Origin: Gymnopilus junonius
Lineage: Eukaryota > Basidiomycota > Agaricomycetes > Agaricales > Galerinaceae
DNA length: 64,000 bases
Direction: 5' to 3'
NCBI GenBank assembly: GCA_015501075.1
Contig: JADNYJ010000150.1
Location: forward strand, 35,117 to 99,116
Part shown: positions 44,391 through 55,884 of the stretch, one piece after another
Position numbering within the stretch: position 1 is the first letter of the stretch
Layout: the number at the start of each line of letters is the position of its first letter
Translations under genes and position numbers: made by a program
The notes under the pieces: generated by a model
What the model was told of the DNA's origin: nothing
Seen by the model: only the letters and a program-made list of their open reading frames with translations
The model's database searches: none

Positions 44391-46880
44391 TTACTTCGCA
44401 ACCCTCGGCTGGTCTTGCAACGCCATCTTCAACCCGTCCTTCCAAACCATCAACTCCTTCTCGATATCCACCGCCAGCTGCCTCACCTGCTTCCCGGCCT
44501 GCCCTCCCTCATTCTTCCCGCTGCCGAACCCAATCATCAATTCTTGACGGGCCCTGATAAGCGTCTCGTATGCCAATTTGAGTCGGGCTGGTCCAGAGGG
44601 TGGATAGGGAGGGGATGATTTGATGCGTGGGTTGAGGATGAAAGGTGTGCCTGCAGCACTGGAAGCAGTGGGAATGGCAGTACCTGGTGGTTGACGCTCG
44701 GGGGTGGAGGTGCCAGAACCAGCGACTGACGGAGGTTGAGAGGATAGAAGGGAGCCTGCTTCTTGGAGATGCGTAGGCTTGGGTTCATCCACAGCCAACA
44801 ACTTTCCTAACTCCGCAAGCGCAATGCCCCTCATCGGATGCCCATTCACTAGTATTTGCGTCAGACCAGTGCTGGCACGGGTCGCAGCTCGGATTGCATC
44901 ATCCAACGCTTCTTGAGCTTGATCGGGCGTGATCTTACTTTCTGAGAAGCCTGCAGACGACTGGACCTCTGGAGAGAGCACCTCTTCTACATTAGGATCG
45001 GTGGAGGGAAGGCGCGCGATAAGTAGGGATGCGTTTAGCCGAGACAAGGCGAGGAGAGGGTAAGATGAGGGCACTGCTCCGGCCGAGACCAGGATAGGTA
45101 TGAGGTTCGTGGTAAGCTGGATGGCTTTCGGTGGATCTGCCAAGCATGTTCAGCGACTGGAGAGAAACGAAGAAAAATGTACATACTAGAAAACTGTAAA
45201 GCCTCCGCTTTGTTCAACGCCTCTTCACCTACACGGACGGCATCAAGGACGGCATCTGTATCTCTGACAGGTGCTTTGCATCTATTACATCGTACCAGGC
45301 TGTTTTCTGTGTGATCGTAAGCAGGAGAACACAGGAGGGAATAGACAGACAAACCTTCAGTCGGTAATGGACACATCCCGCCACACTTCTTCGGGCACCA
45401 CATCACTTCTCGCAAGTCTGGAGGGCAATGTGATGGCGGAGAACATAGCCGGCATTTACAGGTGAAATGATAGGTGTCCTGTAATATTCGCTGCCGCTTT
45501 TCAGAGGGTAGAGTGGTGTCGATATAAGCAGTAAGGATCTGTACAGTACATGTGCCATCAGCACTTCGTTTATTAGTACGAAGAAAATAATATGCACCTG
45601 TTCACCAGGTTGAATAGGCTTCAGAGCAATGACCTGCATCAAAGGTTCTTCCTCTTTGCTGCCAACACGAGGGAAGACTACCACCGCGCTTGGGTCGCAA
45701 GAATGGTTGAGGAGCGCCACGCAAGGAGAGACACATGCTCCGAGAGGAGCCAGCGAAGGTGTGGTGATGGTGAACGTATTGGTGGTGAACTAAAATGTTT
45801 AACATCAGTGCAACGACCTACGTTCTGAAAAAGGCATACCCGAGAAACAAGATCGACAAGATCGGCTGCATTGTGCATGCCATACTCTGCGAGCTCTTGA
45901 GGAGAATTTAAACCCAGGAAGCGGACGATTGCATGCGCAAGCTGGGTGTACGTTTGTGAATCATAAGAGTTGGGGTCTTTGCTTATAGAGGTACGATCTG
46001 CGGGTAGGTCATTAGTGTCATATGGGAGGTGAACAAGATTATTGAACTTACGAGACTGCAACGCGTCGATTTCTCTTGCCTGTTGACCATATTAGTGGAC
46101 AGACAAGGTTACAGAAGAGATGTCTGACTTGCCCATACACTATCCTGTCCCAGTTTCTGCTTCCTCCATGATATCCGACCTAGACATCGAATAGCATCCC
46201 CAGGAATGGATGCTGGTCCAGAGTTCTCAGAGGATGATGAAATCCATTTCTGAATGGCGGCACATTCGTGCCTGTGAAAAGCCCAGTCCACATTTTGGCA
46301 TTTCTGGATCGCAGTCAATGATTGCATTATGTCGAGGGTCATTCGAACTTACCGCATCGCAGTAGTGCAGAACCTTGCAACCTGTACACCGTCTCAAGGA
46401 CCCATTAGAAGGTTTCGGTGCAAAGCAGCTAGAACAATAATCTTCCAGATGCTCATTTGATAAAGCTGCAATGTGCGGCTTCACGGAGAGTAGGACATCG
46501 CCTGTACTTGGATTACGAACTTGAGTGTCAGAACGCGATAACACAGAAATATACCACTACTCACCAGGTTTCCGAAAGTACTTGCTATAGACTCCCCTTC
46601 CATCTGTGTCGCTCGTCCGAACTTCCAACGCTGGAGGGAGTGACGTGTATAGACCTTCTGTGTTCAACGTCGAAGCAGCTTGTGCTGACGAAGGCGGCGC
46701 AGCCGCCAGTGGCTCAAAGTCCACCTGCATCTTGGTTGATTCGTCTGGAAGTCGGCCTACAGAAGTTTCGCCGACTACATTAGGGTTGGTCATTTCGTGA
46801 CTAGCTGGCAGTTCAATCTTGGGGAAGGAAGTACGTTGCCTTGTTTGACGCACTTTCTTGAGGCTAGCGAAGTCTGACAT
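44391..46880 (-). CDS. SMYD-type MYND/SET domain protein
   Basis: Putative lysine methyltransferase. Start chosen at 46880 (MSDFASLKKVRQ); an in-frame ATG at 46910 is possible. An N-terminal extension leads to the first SET half (SDTDGRGVYSKYFRKPGDVL). A MYND zinc finger is inserted: YCSSCFA, RRCTGCKVLHYCDAKCQN and HRHEC. After a helical linker the second SET half has APLGACVSPCVALLNHSCDP (the NHSCDP motif that helps bind S-adenosylmethionine) and KPIQPGEQILTAYIDTT, and the post-SET cysteines FTCKCRLCSPP. The last ~280 residues are helical, TPR-like, with a low-complexity Ser/Pro insertion (SGTSTPERQPPGTA), ending MALQDQPRVAK at 44391. Eight or so introns, all compatible. Targets unknown; SMYD proteins methylate histones and other proteins. 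Its C-terminus lies 228 bp from the end of the convergent FAD gene. Confidence 0.85.
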
Positions 46881-46967
46881 GAGATGAAAGTTGGATGAGA
46901 GTAGGAACAAGAATAAATGTTTTCAAGCGAATTCAATGATGCAACTTTTTTCACACGGTTACCGTCC

Positions 46968-47970
46968 TTACAAAACGAAACCGTCTGTAAGATATATCAT
47001 CTCTCTCCCAATTTTACGTATGACTATTATTGTCTGTAGGTTCTTCACTAGCCGATTGAAACCTGTGCAATTATGATGAAAATTAATTCAGAAATTGTGT
47101 AGTAAACGTTTCAGGCATACTTTCTTCGTATCCTCCGAGCTTCTTAGGCAAGACAATATACAGGAAGAGAGTAACCCTTTTATTTGACTAAAAAATGTAG
47201 GTGTTGAACAAATTGAACATGGAGAATAATGGGATGCATACCTTTGAAAAGGCTTCCGTGAGTTTTAATTCCTGGAGTAATGCCTCTTTATCGACAACGG
47301 CGGAAGCATCTGAGTTGGGGACCAAGACAAGAATTGGCTTCGATATCGCTTCGTCGGGCAGTAATCCTTCAAGCTCTGCTTTGGACAAGAGAAGTGACTC
47401 GAAACTTGTCGGATCGATCACATATACAATCCCATCATACACTGAGGTCGGGCGCATTGAACGGCGAGCTGAAGAACTCGTTCAGAGGAGGCAAGACAGA
47501 CGCCAAGAGGAAAACACACCACCCTCATTGGCACTAGGTATAGTAGCCGAAATTGTGTACCTGGAGTTCTTCGACAACTACATCAGGACGTCAATCAGGC
47601 TGAAGTGGCCTGCAAAGGTGAACTTGGACGAATACGGGTGGAGAGAAGCCTCATGGGGTGTATATTTTCCAGTCTTGAAGGAGTGAATTAGTGTCTATGC
47701 AGAGATAAAGTCAGAAAGGATGAGTCAAGAAAACGTTGTAAATACAGACGAACCGCTATTTCGATCATGTCGGGTCCCCATAGTGCGATATGCACTGTCT
47801 TGTTCATGAGACCTATGGCACCGTCAGCATCGCAGACATAAGGCAGGCGCCAAGGAAAGGCACCTGTATAACACAAGGCAGCAGTGGCTAGACTGCGTAG
47901 ACCGTCTAAGATGTGATGATTTCAGTAAGGAAGGTAGATCACTCTTCGCAGTACCAAACGCACCAAACAT
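46968..47970 (-). CDS. Sar1-like small GTPase homologue lacking nucleotide-binding motifs
   Basis: Seven exons (47970-47964, 47905-47864, 47812-47754, 47694-47582, 47476-47242, 47187-47121, 47062-46968) total 618 nt, 205 aa, in frame, all introns GT-AG. Alignment by eye to Sar1 (about 190 aa): MFDGLRSLATAALCYTGLMN for the N-terminal helix, then HIALWGPDMIEIATLIHSFK where Sar1 has the P-loop GLDNAGKTTLLHML, KFTFAGHFS for the switch-II DLGGH segment, ARRS, YDGIVYVIDPTSFESLLLSK for NGIVFLVDA..., ELEGLLPDEAISKPILVLVP with NSDAS for the NKID motif, and GYEESFNRL for the C-terminal GYGEGIRWL. Thus fold-bearing hydrophobic positions persist but P-loop Gly-Lys-Thr, switch-II Asp and NKxD are all gone. 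Sar1 normally starts COPII coats at the ER; this protein is unlikely to bind GTP. It sits 88 bp upstream-to-downstream of the SMYD gene, same strand. Confidence 0.72.
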
Positions 47971-48582
47971 TTGATTCTGAATTGTTGTGCCCGACTAAAG
48001 ATGGTGGCTACGACAAGGAATGTGCTGGAAGAAGGGTCATATCGTCTATGCAAATTACAGAGTGGTTCGAATGATATTTGATTTCAATGAAGACGTGCTG
48101 AAAGTTGAAACGTGTCTTTTCTGGCTGTGCACACTGCGGGGAGCGTTACTAATGGCAGATATTTCATCTTTTAGGGATATATTGGAATTTTGGAATCTGC
48201 AAGGAAGTCAAGTTGGGAGGTCGGAATGCCCAGGATGCATTATGAAAGCGAGTTAGATTAGAAGGCATGTATTATTCAATTTGTATGTATTGAACTGGAG
48301 CATTGACTTCGCGACGACGACTGTCCCGTGACCGCGAACGTCGGGGCCAGACCTGGTCTGGACCAACATCCGACCTATTTTTGGTCTACATGTCAGACTT
48401 CAGTCCGGCGCTTGAAAGACGCTGTGGTTGCTTTGCTTTTTCTGCAGAAACCAAACCGTTTTCAACGTTAGATGCAGCTTCACATTTATGAAGTACAAGT
48501 TGTGATATGAATACAAAGTAAACTAGTAATTTCGAAATATCGTTTCTGGGCTGTTTACCAACGATATAATATCCCTTGAAAA
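47971..48582. other. Spacer between Sar1-like and methyltransferase genes
   Basis: About 610 bp. Holds the promoter of the Sar1-like gene and the 3' untranslated region of the methyltransferase gene. No further gene recognised. Confidence 0.4.
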
Positions 48583-49940
48583 TCAGTGTTCGGGGCAATT
48601 CCTTTTGAAGAGTGCTCGCATACCGATCTGCTGCACCCTCCAAAGAGGTCTCCCGAATGTTTCTAACCACCTCAAATGATGGCGAACAAGGTCATCCGTT
48701 GTAATTAAGAAGTCAAGGTCCTTCGAATTCAAGCATCTGCTTGAGCCTCCTTCGCCGCCAAAGGTCAAGTCCGCCCAAAGTTCCTTAAAGTTTCGCAGAA
48801 TTGTAGGGATTTGTGGACCTTGCTCCCCCTTTCCAATGCCTCTTGCTATTGCATAAAATACGCCACGATCTGCGTTCATGGATTTGGGCTTCCACCGTTG
48901 CACCCGCTCCGATATGATTGTGAGCAGATAGACAATTTTTGCGGAGACGGGCTTGTGCGGCAAGGGTAATCTGACTAGCATATTACCTTGACGGTCTGGA
49001 GCGCTAGAATAATTTGGGAGATAAGTAGTCGGTCGTTATTCAATGATGAATCAGATGGGCGTCTGCGTAGCTGATAACCATCGAGTATGACTAAATTAAA
49101 GGATTGCCCGTTAATTTGAGGAGGAAGATCATGCAACCTTTGGTTTGGGATCATGGTGGGACCGAGTTGATAATAAGTCAGGTCTCCATTCAAAAGTTGG
49201 AATCGTTGTCTATGATGATCTTCAAGAGCCAATTCTTGCCCTCCATCGCTAACAGACAAAGAGATGCCAACTCCTTGCGTCTTGGCATTTTTGCCCAGTA
49301 TATAGGAAGAAAATCCACCGGGACAACAACTTTAGGAGTGTGATATTAAGACGCATATTGGCTACAATGTGTAAGAAGCATCTCACCAAAGATCTAAGAA
49401 CTTCATGTTCATAACTTTGCCTGTACTCGGAATAAATTTCAGGCCTCCGTCGATCTCGCTTAAGAGTTCTTTCATCCGCCTTAAACGTAGTGCACTGATA
49501 GCTGGGTTAGGCTGCGAGTCGTTTATACTGACGGTTCGGCGCTGGATGCGAAAGTGATGCTCGATGGACTTGTCTTTCCATGCCTGCGCGATCTGGCTAA
49601 GTCATATGCTACCTAATAATCTTAGATTGTGACGCGCCTTGGCTTTTAAATGGAGTAGTTGGTCGAGTCCCAGCGAGCCGTTGCATATCAAAGCCTGAAT
49701 GAGATCTTGTTCATCACTTTCGTTACCGGTGTGTTTTTCAGCCGAAATTTTGGTTGGAGAAGGCATATTGGAGGAGGGAACTGTCGATTCACGAAAGTGA
49801 ACAGGCTTTGCAGATATAGGGGTTGGGGCATGAGGACCACGCATGTCGAACTTAAATGCTGCGGACGATACTTCGAGTTCTTCAAGAATCCTTCTATGTG
49901 ATACACTGTCTTCACTTGCAATTTTAGAATTGAATTTCAC
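48583..49940 (-). CDS. FtsJ-like methyltransferase domain protein
   Basis: Start at 49940 (MKFNSKIASEDSVSHRRILE). The N-terminal ~110 residues are polar; next exons carry AWKDKSIEHHFRIQRRTVSI and MKELLSEIDGGLKFIPSTGK. The methyltransferase core begins MKFLDLCCCPGGFSSYILGK (S-adenosylmethionine motif I), then GVGISLSV, GDLTYYQLG and NLVILDGYQLRRR (catalytic Asp region), RLLISQIILALQTVKGNML, and VQRWKPKSMNADRGVFYAIA. It ends with helices and RALFKRNCPEH at 48583. The arrangement matches a family of Agaricomycete proteins annotated as RrmJ/FtsJ-like; true FtsJ enzymes 2'-O-methylate RNA ribose. Motif I normally has GxxPGGF, and here the first Gly is Cys (from a codon split by the intron). The intron phases agree. 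Substrate unknown. Confidence 0.78.
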
Positions 49941-50760
49941 ATTTCACAGCAGAAGTTACAGAACCAAGCACGTAACACACATTCGACTTCTTCATGTATT
50001 CCCATCACCTGTATTGGGTTGCTCTTTAACGATCCAGAAGGTCAAGGCATTCCTTCACAGTCTAGATGTATGCCCTTTGCTCATTAAATCTATGATATGC
50101 ATATCTGTGGGCAGTTTATAGCAACTGCCTCGGCCCTTGACCTCAAAGAGACCATGGGAGACACTGACACGCTGGAAATATTATTTTAAGTAGATGTTTC
50201 AAATAGACGGAAAATAGATACTTGCATTTGGATGCTCGCTTCAGAATCCAGGTCAAGCATGTTCAGTTCGAGGAGGAGAATTTGAATCTGCCAATAACAA
50301 TGGATTATGCATGCAAGAAGAAGGGGTTGCCAGACTCCAAACAGGGGTGCAAAGGAGTACAAGAGATCCAATAATGCGTCAGGCTCGCGGTTGAGGAATG
50401 ATGTGCATTGGACAATACAGAGTCACTGGAGCCACCCAAGATGCCGAACCGGAACCGAATGTCGGATCAATTTGAGGCGCGCCAGGCTTACGAGTCGGTT
50501 GAGAGCTGACCGCGTTTGATAGTGGCGATGTCCTGATGATCCCAAGGCCAGGACACCTTTATGTCACCTAGATTACGATGGACCTTGTCAATCACTCAGC
50601 AATTACGGACATCAAGAGTCAAATTTGGTTGTTTGTCGTCTTGCTGCAAATTCCGGGCGCTGTTGTAGAGTATGTCCAAAGACAACTATAAATACACCCC
50701 TGCATTCGTTGAAGCATCAACAAAAAGTACCAGTTCAACTCCATCTTTCCATCCACAGAT
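49941..50760. other. Divergent promoter region of methyltransferase and esterase 1
   Basis: About 820 bp between the divergent starts. Short frames only. A TATAAATA box at 50687-50694 lies 67 bp before the esterase ATG. Confidence 0.45.
50687..50694 (+). promoter_or_regulatory. TATA box of esterase 1
   Basis: tataaata, consensus-quality, 67 bp upstream of the ATG at 50761. Confidence 0.55.
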
Positions 50761-53146
50761 ATGATATTTTGTCGAAGATGTATAACGGTTCTATTTGTCG
50801 CCAATGCAGTCGCTACCAATGCCCTCGCCGTTGTGGTTGACAATGCAACATTCCCTATCGTCGACCTCGGATATGCAAGATACCAGGGAACTATAGTTCA
50901 CGACGAAATAAACAACTCAACCCGCACTCAATTTCTGAGCCTACGATATGCTGCTCCTCCAACAGGTTGTCGCATTTTCAAGAGTCTTTTTATGGTTGAA
51001 GTCCTGACGTACTCTTCATTATTTTCTTTCAGGTTCTGCGCGATTCAGAGGCCCTGTTTCACCTGTGACAGTATCGGATATACAACAAGCAAATGCGCAA
51101 CCCCCAACGTGTATTCAGGCTGCGCTCGGAGCTTTTGGTGCTGCTCCCACCTCGCCCTTCCGGGAGGGGCAGACAACTCTCAGGAAAAGAGTGGAACGAC
51201 GGAGCGACGAAGCGCCTACTGCAGCAACTGAATCAACCGAGTCTGAAGACTGTTTATTCCTCAAGTAATGCATACACATCTTCCTGGAACTCTGGGACAG
51301 AAGAAGAACTTGCCGGTTGTAGTTTGGATCCATGGGTGAGCCTCTTTGCTGCCTCTCCTATTTCAAATATCATTTTTTACAACTGATATTATACTTTATT
51401 CTAGAGGAGGATACGTAGTTGGTGGCGCTACTGGCATCTTTGGATCTGGTACTTTCGATGGTAACGACCTCATTCGCCAATCAGGAGAAGGCGTCGTTGT
51501 AGTCGTCATCCAGTACAGATTGGGCCTCTTTGGATTCTTGGCCGGGCAGAAAGTTAGAGATGGGGGAGACTTGAATGCTGGCTTGTGTAAGCCATCTTTC
51601 CCTTCCTTTGCCTTGATACCATGGACTTATCGGGTTTTAATTTACAAGTGGATCAGCAATTCGCGTTGCAGTGGGTGCAGACCCATGTAAGCTTGTCCAT
51701 GCTAACATTTTATTACTCTTTTCTAATTAAACTTTTTTTCAGATAAGCAAATTTGGCGGCGACCCAAACAAAGTCACGATATGGGGCGAATCCGCTGGTG
51801 CTGGATCCGTGATACAGCATCTAGTTGCCAACGGAGGCAAAACACACCCACCGCTTTTCAATGCCGCGATGACGAGCTCCACTTTCCTACCGCCTCAATA
51901 TAAATATAACGACCATATACCAGAGGTAAGTTTCAGCTCATTATTATCCCGAGAAGTACTCATTTACATTCATACGTAGGTCATCTACAATGAAACTGTT
52001 GCGCAGAGCAAGTAAGTGAAAATAGATTCAACCACCATGATTGATCTGACTAACTGATGGAATAGTTGTTCTTCCGCGATTGATACCCTGGATTGCCTGC
52101 GACAAGCTGATCTCAGCATTTTACAACCTATCAACACCGATATTGAAGCAGCAGGATTTTTTGGCACATTTACCTTTGTCCCCGTCGTTGATGGAGAGTT
52201 TATTACAGACCGACCGACCAAGTTATTGAAAGAAGGTAAAATAAACACAGTGAGCATTTGAGCAGCTTTTTCCTCTCATTCGTCAGATGTTAACTTATAA
52301 TGGGTGGACGCAGCATGCATTGGTGCTTTCTGTCACCAATGCACATGAAGGCGATGTGTTCGTCAATCAAACCAGTAACCTTCAACTGACGGACTTCATA
52401 ACACAACTTTTCCCTACTCTGGAATCCAAGGAAATACAAGCTGCCGTGCAACATTATGCTGGCCTAGGCTCAAACACGGCACAGGCAAATGCTGCCATGG
52501 GTGAATGTGCGTCTATCTTCTCTGTCCTTATTATGCGCCATTCTTTTGCTCGGATATTTGAACTCACACATACTTATCATAGCGATCTTCATCTGCCCTA
52601 CCTATACCTTGATGCAAGCGGTTAATTCCTTCAAGGTGATAGATTTAAACTATCATTCTTCCTGTTACTATGCTGACAACCTCGGGTTAGGGCGAATTTG
52701 CGATTCCACCAGCCTTTCATGGAAGCGACCTGGCATATTATTTTCCTAGGTAAGCAATTCTCAGTTCTCTACTGTACCTTCAAGCCTCATGCTCCTTTCC
52801 ATCTGAAAAGTGGTTCACCACCTCCATTCCAAAACCAAGATTTTATCAATGCTTTCGCAGAATCCTTCATGAATTTTGCGAGATTCCTTGACCCCAATGT
52901 CAAGTGGAATCCTATGGATGTCACTCCGACGTGGAAGTTATGGAATGGGTCGAATGAGATGCTATTCAATAGCACAGATACAGGAGCCCCAGACATTAGG
53001 TCTATTAAGACTTCCGCTATGCTCTTGGAACGGTGCAGGTGCGTGGTTCCTTTTGGATATTGAAATCTGGACATGGGTTACTGACCGCGAGTCTCTTCTT
53101 TTTCAATAGATTCTGGGAAAGTGTCAGCGCTGCTACTGCCCAGTAG
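50761..53146 (+). CDS. Type-B carboxylesterase/lipase 1 (secreted), with a damaged intron
   Basis: Alpha/beta-hydrolase of the cholinesterase-like group, hydrolysing carboxylic esters outside the cell. ATG 50761 gives a signal peptide (ITVLFVANAVATNALAVVV), then LGYARYQGT, FLSLRYAAPPTG, EDCLFL, LPVVVWIHGGGYVVGG (oxyanion hole), VIQYRLGLFGFLAGQ, DQQFALQWVQTHISKFGGDP, the nucleophile GESAGAGS, TFTFVPVVDGEFI, LQLTDFITQLFP and a C-terminal FWESVSAATAQ at 53146. Nearly all introns match those of the paralogue at 55885-58168. The exception is after EDCLFL (about 51,265): the paralogue has an intron there, but here only a remnant starting gtaatgcatac remains, the acceptor and the first VHV codons are deleted, and the HLPGTLGQKKNLPV continuation is out of frame. 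As sequenced the protein would be truncated before the active site unless rescued by other splicing. Confidence 0.82.
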
Positions 53147-53430
53147 CTAAAGTGAAGGGAGGAGATATTGCGATTTTCTTTAAAGTTTATACAAGACCGT
53201 CGTTTAAGTTTAGAACTTGCGTACCTTATAAATGACTGCTCATCTCATAGCACATAATTGGCGAAGAGAGGAAAACCAGTATCATCTAGAGTATACTGTA
53301 CGTCCATCTACAAAATATAATCTATCCTCGACGACTACAATTTTTGAGAGGAAAATCAAGTGTGCTTTATCTACCTAGTTGTTCCTCGGCCTTCACGATC
53401 CACAATATTGTTTTGGGCAACTAAAAAGGA

Positions 53431-55410
53431 TCACACTGTCCAGACACGCCGTGGGAGCCAACTGCTGATATATAGCGCGACGCCAACGAGGGCCATTAGA
53501 AGGTAATAAACGAGATGTCCTTCCAAGCATCCTTTCTCAATAGAAAGGGAAAATAAAGAGGTGGCTGCAGCAGGACCGACGGCTCGCATAATGCTTACGG
53601 ACATCTGCAAAAATAAGCCTTGTCAGACAGGGTCCTTATCAAATTCATACAGCAACTCAATTCCGAACCTGGCTAAGACCATTAGTCGCTCCAATTGATG
53701 ACCGATCTGGAGACGCATTGGCAATAAAGATGAAAATGGCCCCTGTAAAGGTAGGGTTGAATGTGAGGGATAAATGCCGCTGAACAGAAAAGCTATGCAT
53801 ACCATACGAAAAGCACATGGGGATAGAAATCAACACATGCACTGCGACGGCAATCCAAAGGACCAAACTATACCCTGTGGTTCGAGCAAGGTAGCTCAGC
53901 AAAGGGAAAGTTGCAAATGCTGGTATCGCAGTCGCTAGACCCCACATGAAGACATTCCTCGGGCCCCATCGACGATTCGCTCGGGGGAAGAAGAAAGCCT
54001 GAAGAAGGCCGTTAAAAACTCCAAATCCGGCTAAAATATTGCCTATCGTCGAAGGAGGTAGTCCGAGGCCTCCGAGAGAGACAGGAGTAGAAAAGAAGAC
54101 CGGTTGGATGGAACGAAAGGCAATGTCCACCAAGGCTAAAGAAGCGTAGTTACCAGCGGCAATGATAACGCGCTCTGTGAAAAGGGAATAAATGGGAAGG
54201 CGGGGCTTTATTTTTAGTTGATCATCGGTTTCCAGAGCTTTTGAGATGGGGGAATCCAGGTCATCATGATATTGGGGTCCACAAGCATAATCGCCCTTGA
54301 TCACAGCTGCGTTCTTTCTACTGAAGCCTAGATATTGAGCAAGAGGGATAGGATTGGGAAGGGTTTCCTCAAGGAAGCTATAGGTGACGATCCAGGCAAG
54401 GACAGTGAATGTCGCCGGAACAGCACATGGTAGGAAGTAAGGGTACTCCTTGAGGAATTCATTTCGACCGAACATTTCTGGAAAACGTTCAGCTGGACGG
54501 GAAAGCCATCCTCCAATCATTGGACCAAGCTGCGGAGGAACTTCACTCCTGAGCCTTCATTGATAAATTGCATGGTGTCTTACCGTTCCGCCAGTATTCC
54601 ACGCCAATGGCATATATGCGTAAGCCTAGTGAATAAGAGCTTCAAATGTGTACAGATAATGAGAAGACTGAAACCTTACTTGCGATATATTCGTTAAATC
54701 AGTGATTTCAGCGATCATACTGGAAAATTCTGGTCAAGTTGCAATTACCGCTGTGCAAAGGCCTACCTCTTGATAACGCCAATATTCCCGTCTAATGTAG
54801 GTCAGAGATTAGGCTAGAGCCGATTGGAAAGCTGACATACTTAATGCCCCACACAAACTTCGACTAACGTACCAAACCCTTGTTAATGCTTCAGTCGCTT
54901 TAACGATATGCAGAGATAATCTCGCCTTAATACTAGCCCCCAAAATGACTTTGAGAGACCGAAACAATACATGGATAGAGCTAGCCCAAACAATCCTATC
55001 AAGATGACGGGCTTTCGGCCAACATGGTCAGACATCCGACTCCAGTGCAAAACCGTGCAGGCTTCTGTAAGAAAGAAAAGAGATTGCTGCATAAACTATG
55101 TAAGAACAGTCGAGACGAGAAAACAAAATCACTTACTAATAGTCCAACATAATAACCGACATGACTCTCATTTCCGTGGGTTACATTCAGATCTCGTATG
55201 AGCTTGAAGAAAGAGATAAACATCTGCGGCAGAGATATGTTAACTACGTGGGAAGCGCACCTGAGGAGCAAAGGGAGATACGACATTCCCAGTCAAAGGT
55301 TCTGCGAGCTGCAGAAAGATTATGATACAAATCTGGAACCAGGGCAACGGGGTGATCTTCTGTTTTCCATTGTCGGCCAACAGAGGTGTCTCTTCATCGA
55401 TCTGAGGCAT
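53431..55410 (-). CDS. MFS transporter, ZIF-like family (third copy)
   Basis: Starts at 55410 with MPQIDEETPLLADNGKQK and span 1 (WFQICIIIFLQLAEPL). Continues FFKLIRDLNVTHGNESHVGY, QQSLFFLTEACTVLHWSRMS, motif A version SDHVGRKPVILIGLFGLALS, GALNGNIG, VIKSMIAEITDLTN, MPLAWNTGGTLGPMIGGWLS, FLKEYPYFLPCAVPATFTVL, a cytoplasmic loop, SLGGLGLPPSTIGNILAGFG, RSSIGATNGLSQ and ends SWLPRRVWTV at 53431. Same family as the tandem pair at the left end, but more distant in sequence; GGDERKVG is replaced by GNESHVG. Complete and undamaged. It sits between two paralogous secreted esterases, which suggests import or export of an esterase-related compound, though this is only positional inference. Confidence 0.88.
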
Positions 55411-55884
55411 GACAGGCAGAGCAGAGAAACCAAGGTGTGCCGTCCAGAGAGACAGGGAGGAAGTGAGCCATCACATGGGAGATCAGCTATATAGTAAGGA
55501 CAACGGGCCGATCTGGAAAGTCAACGGCGTCCATCAGAACAGGAACAAAGAGGATCCTTGATTTCATTTGAGCCATTATCGCTCGGGGTACATATCCTCT
55601 TATTAGGTGTCCTTGGTACTTGAAGCTCGCTTACGAAGGGTTCTTTAAAGGGGTTTGTCAGAATTTCAATCAGATGAGCTTTAATTAGACAGCCTAACGA
55701 TTACAGGTAGGGATATTTGACGCGGTGTGACAGATCACGTAGCAGGAAGCATGACGTGACATTGCAAAAACTGACGAAATCCTCGAGGATTCTTGCGAAT
55801 TTCGCACCACTTTGAATCCATGGTAAAATGCATTGGCCCGTGGGATGTACACGACAAGAGAGTAGTCAAAATGACTGCACATTT

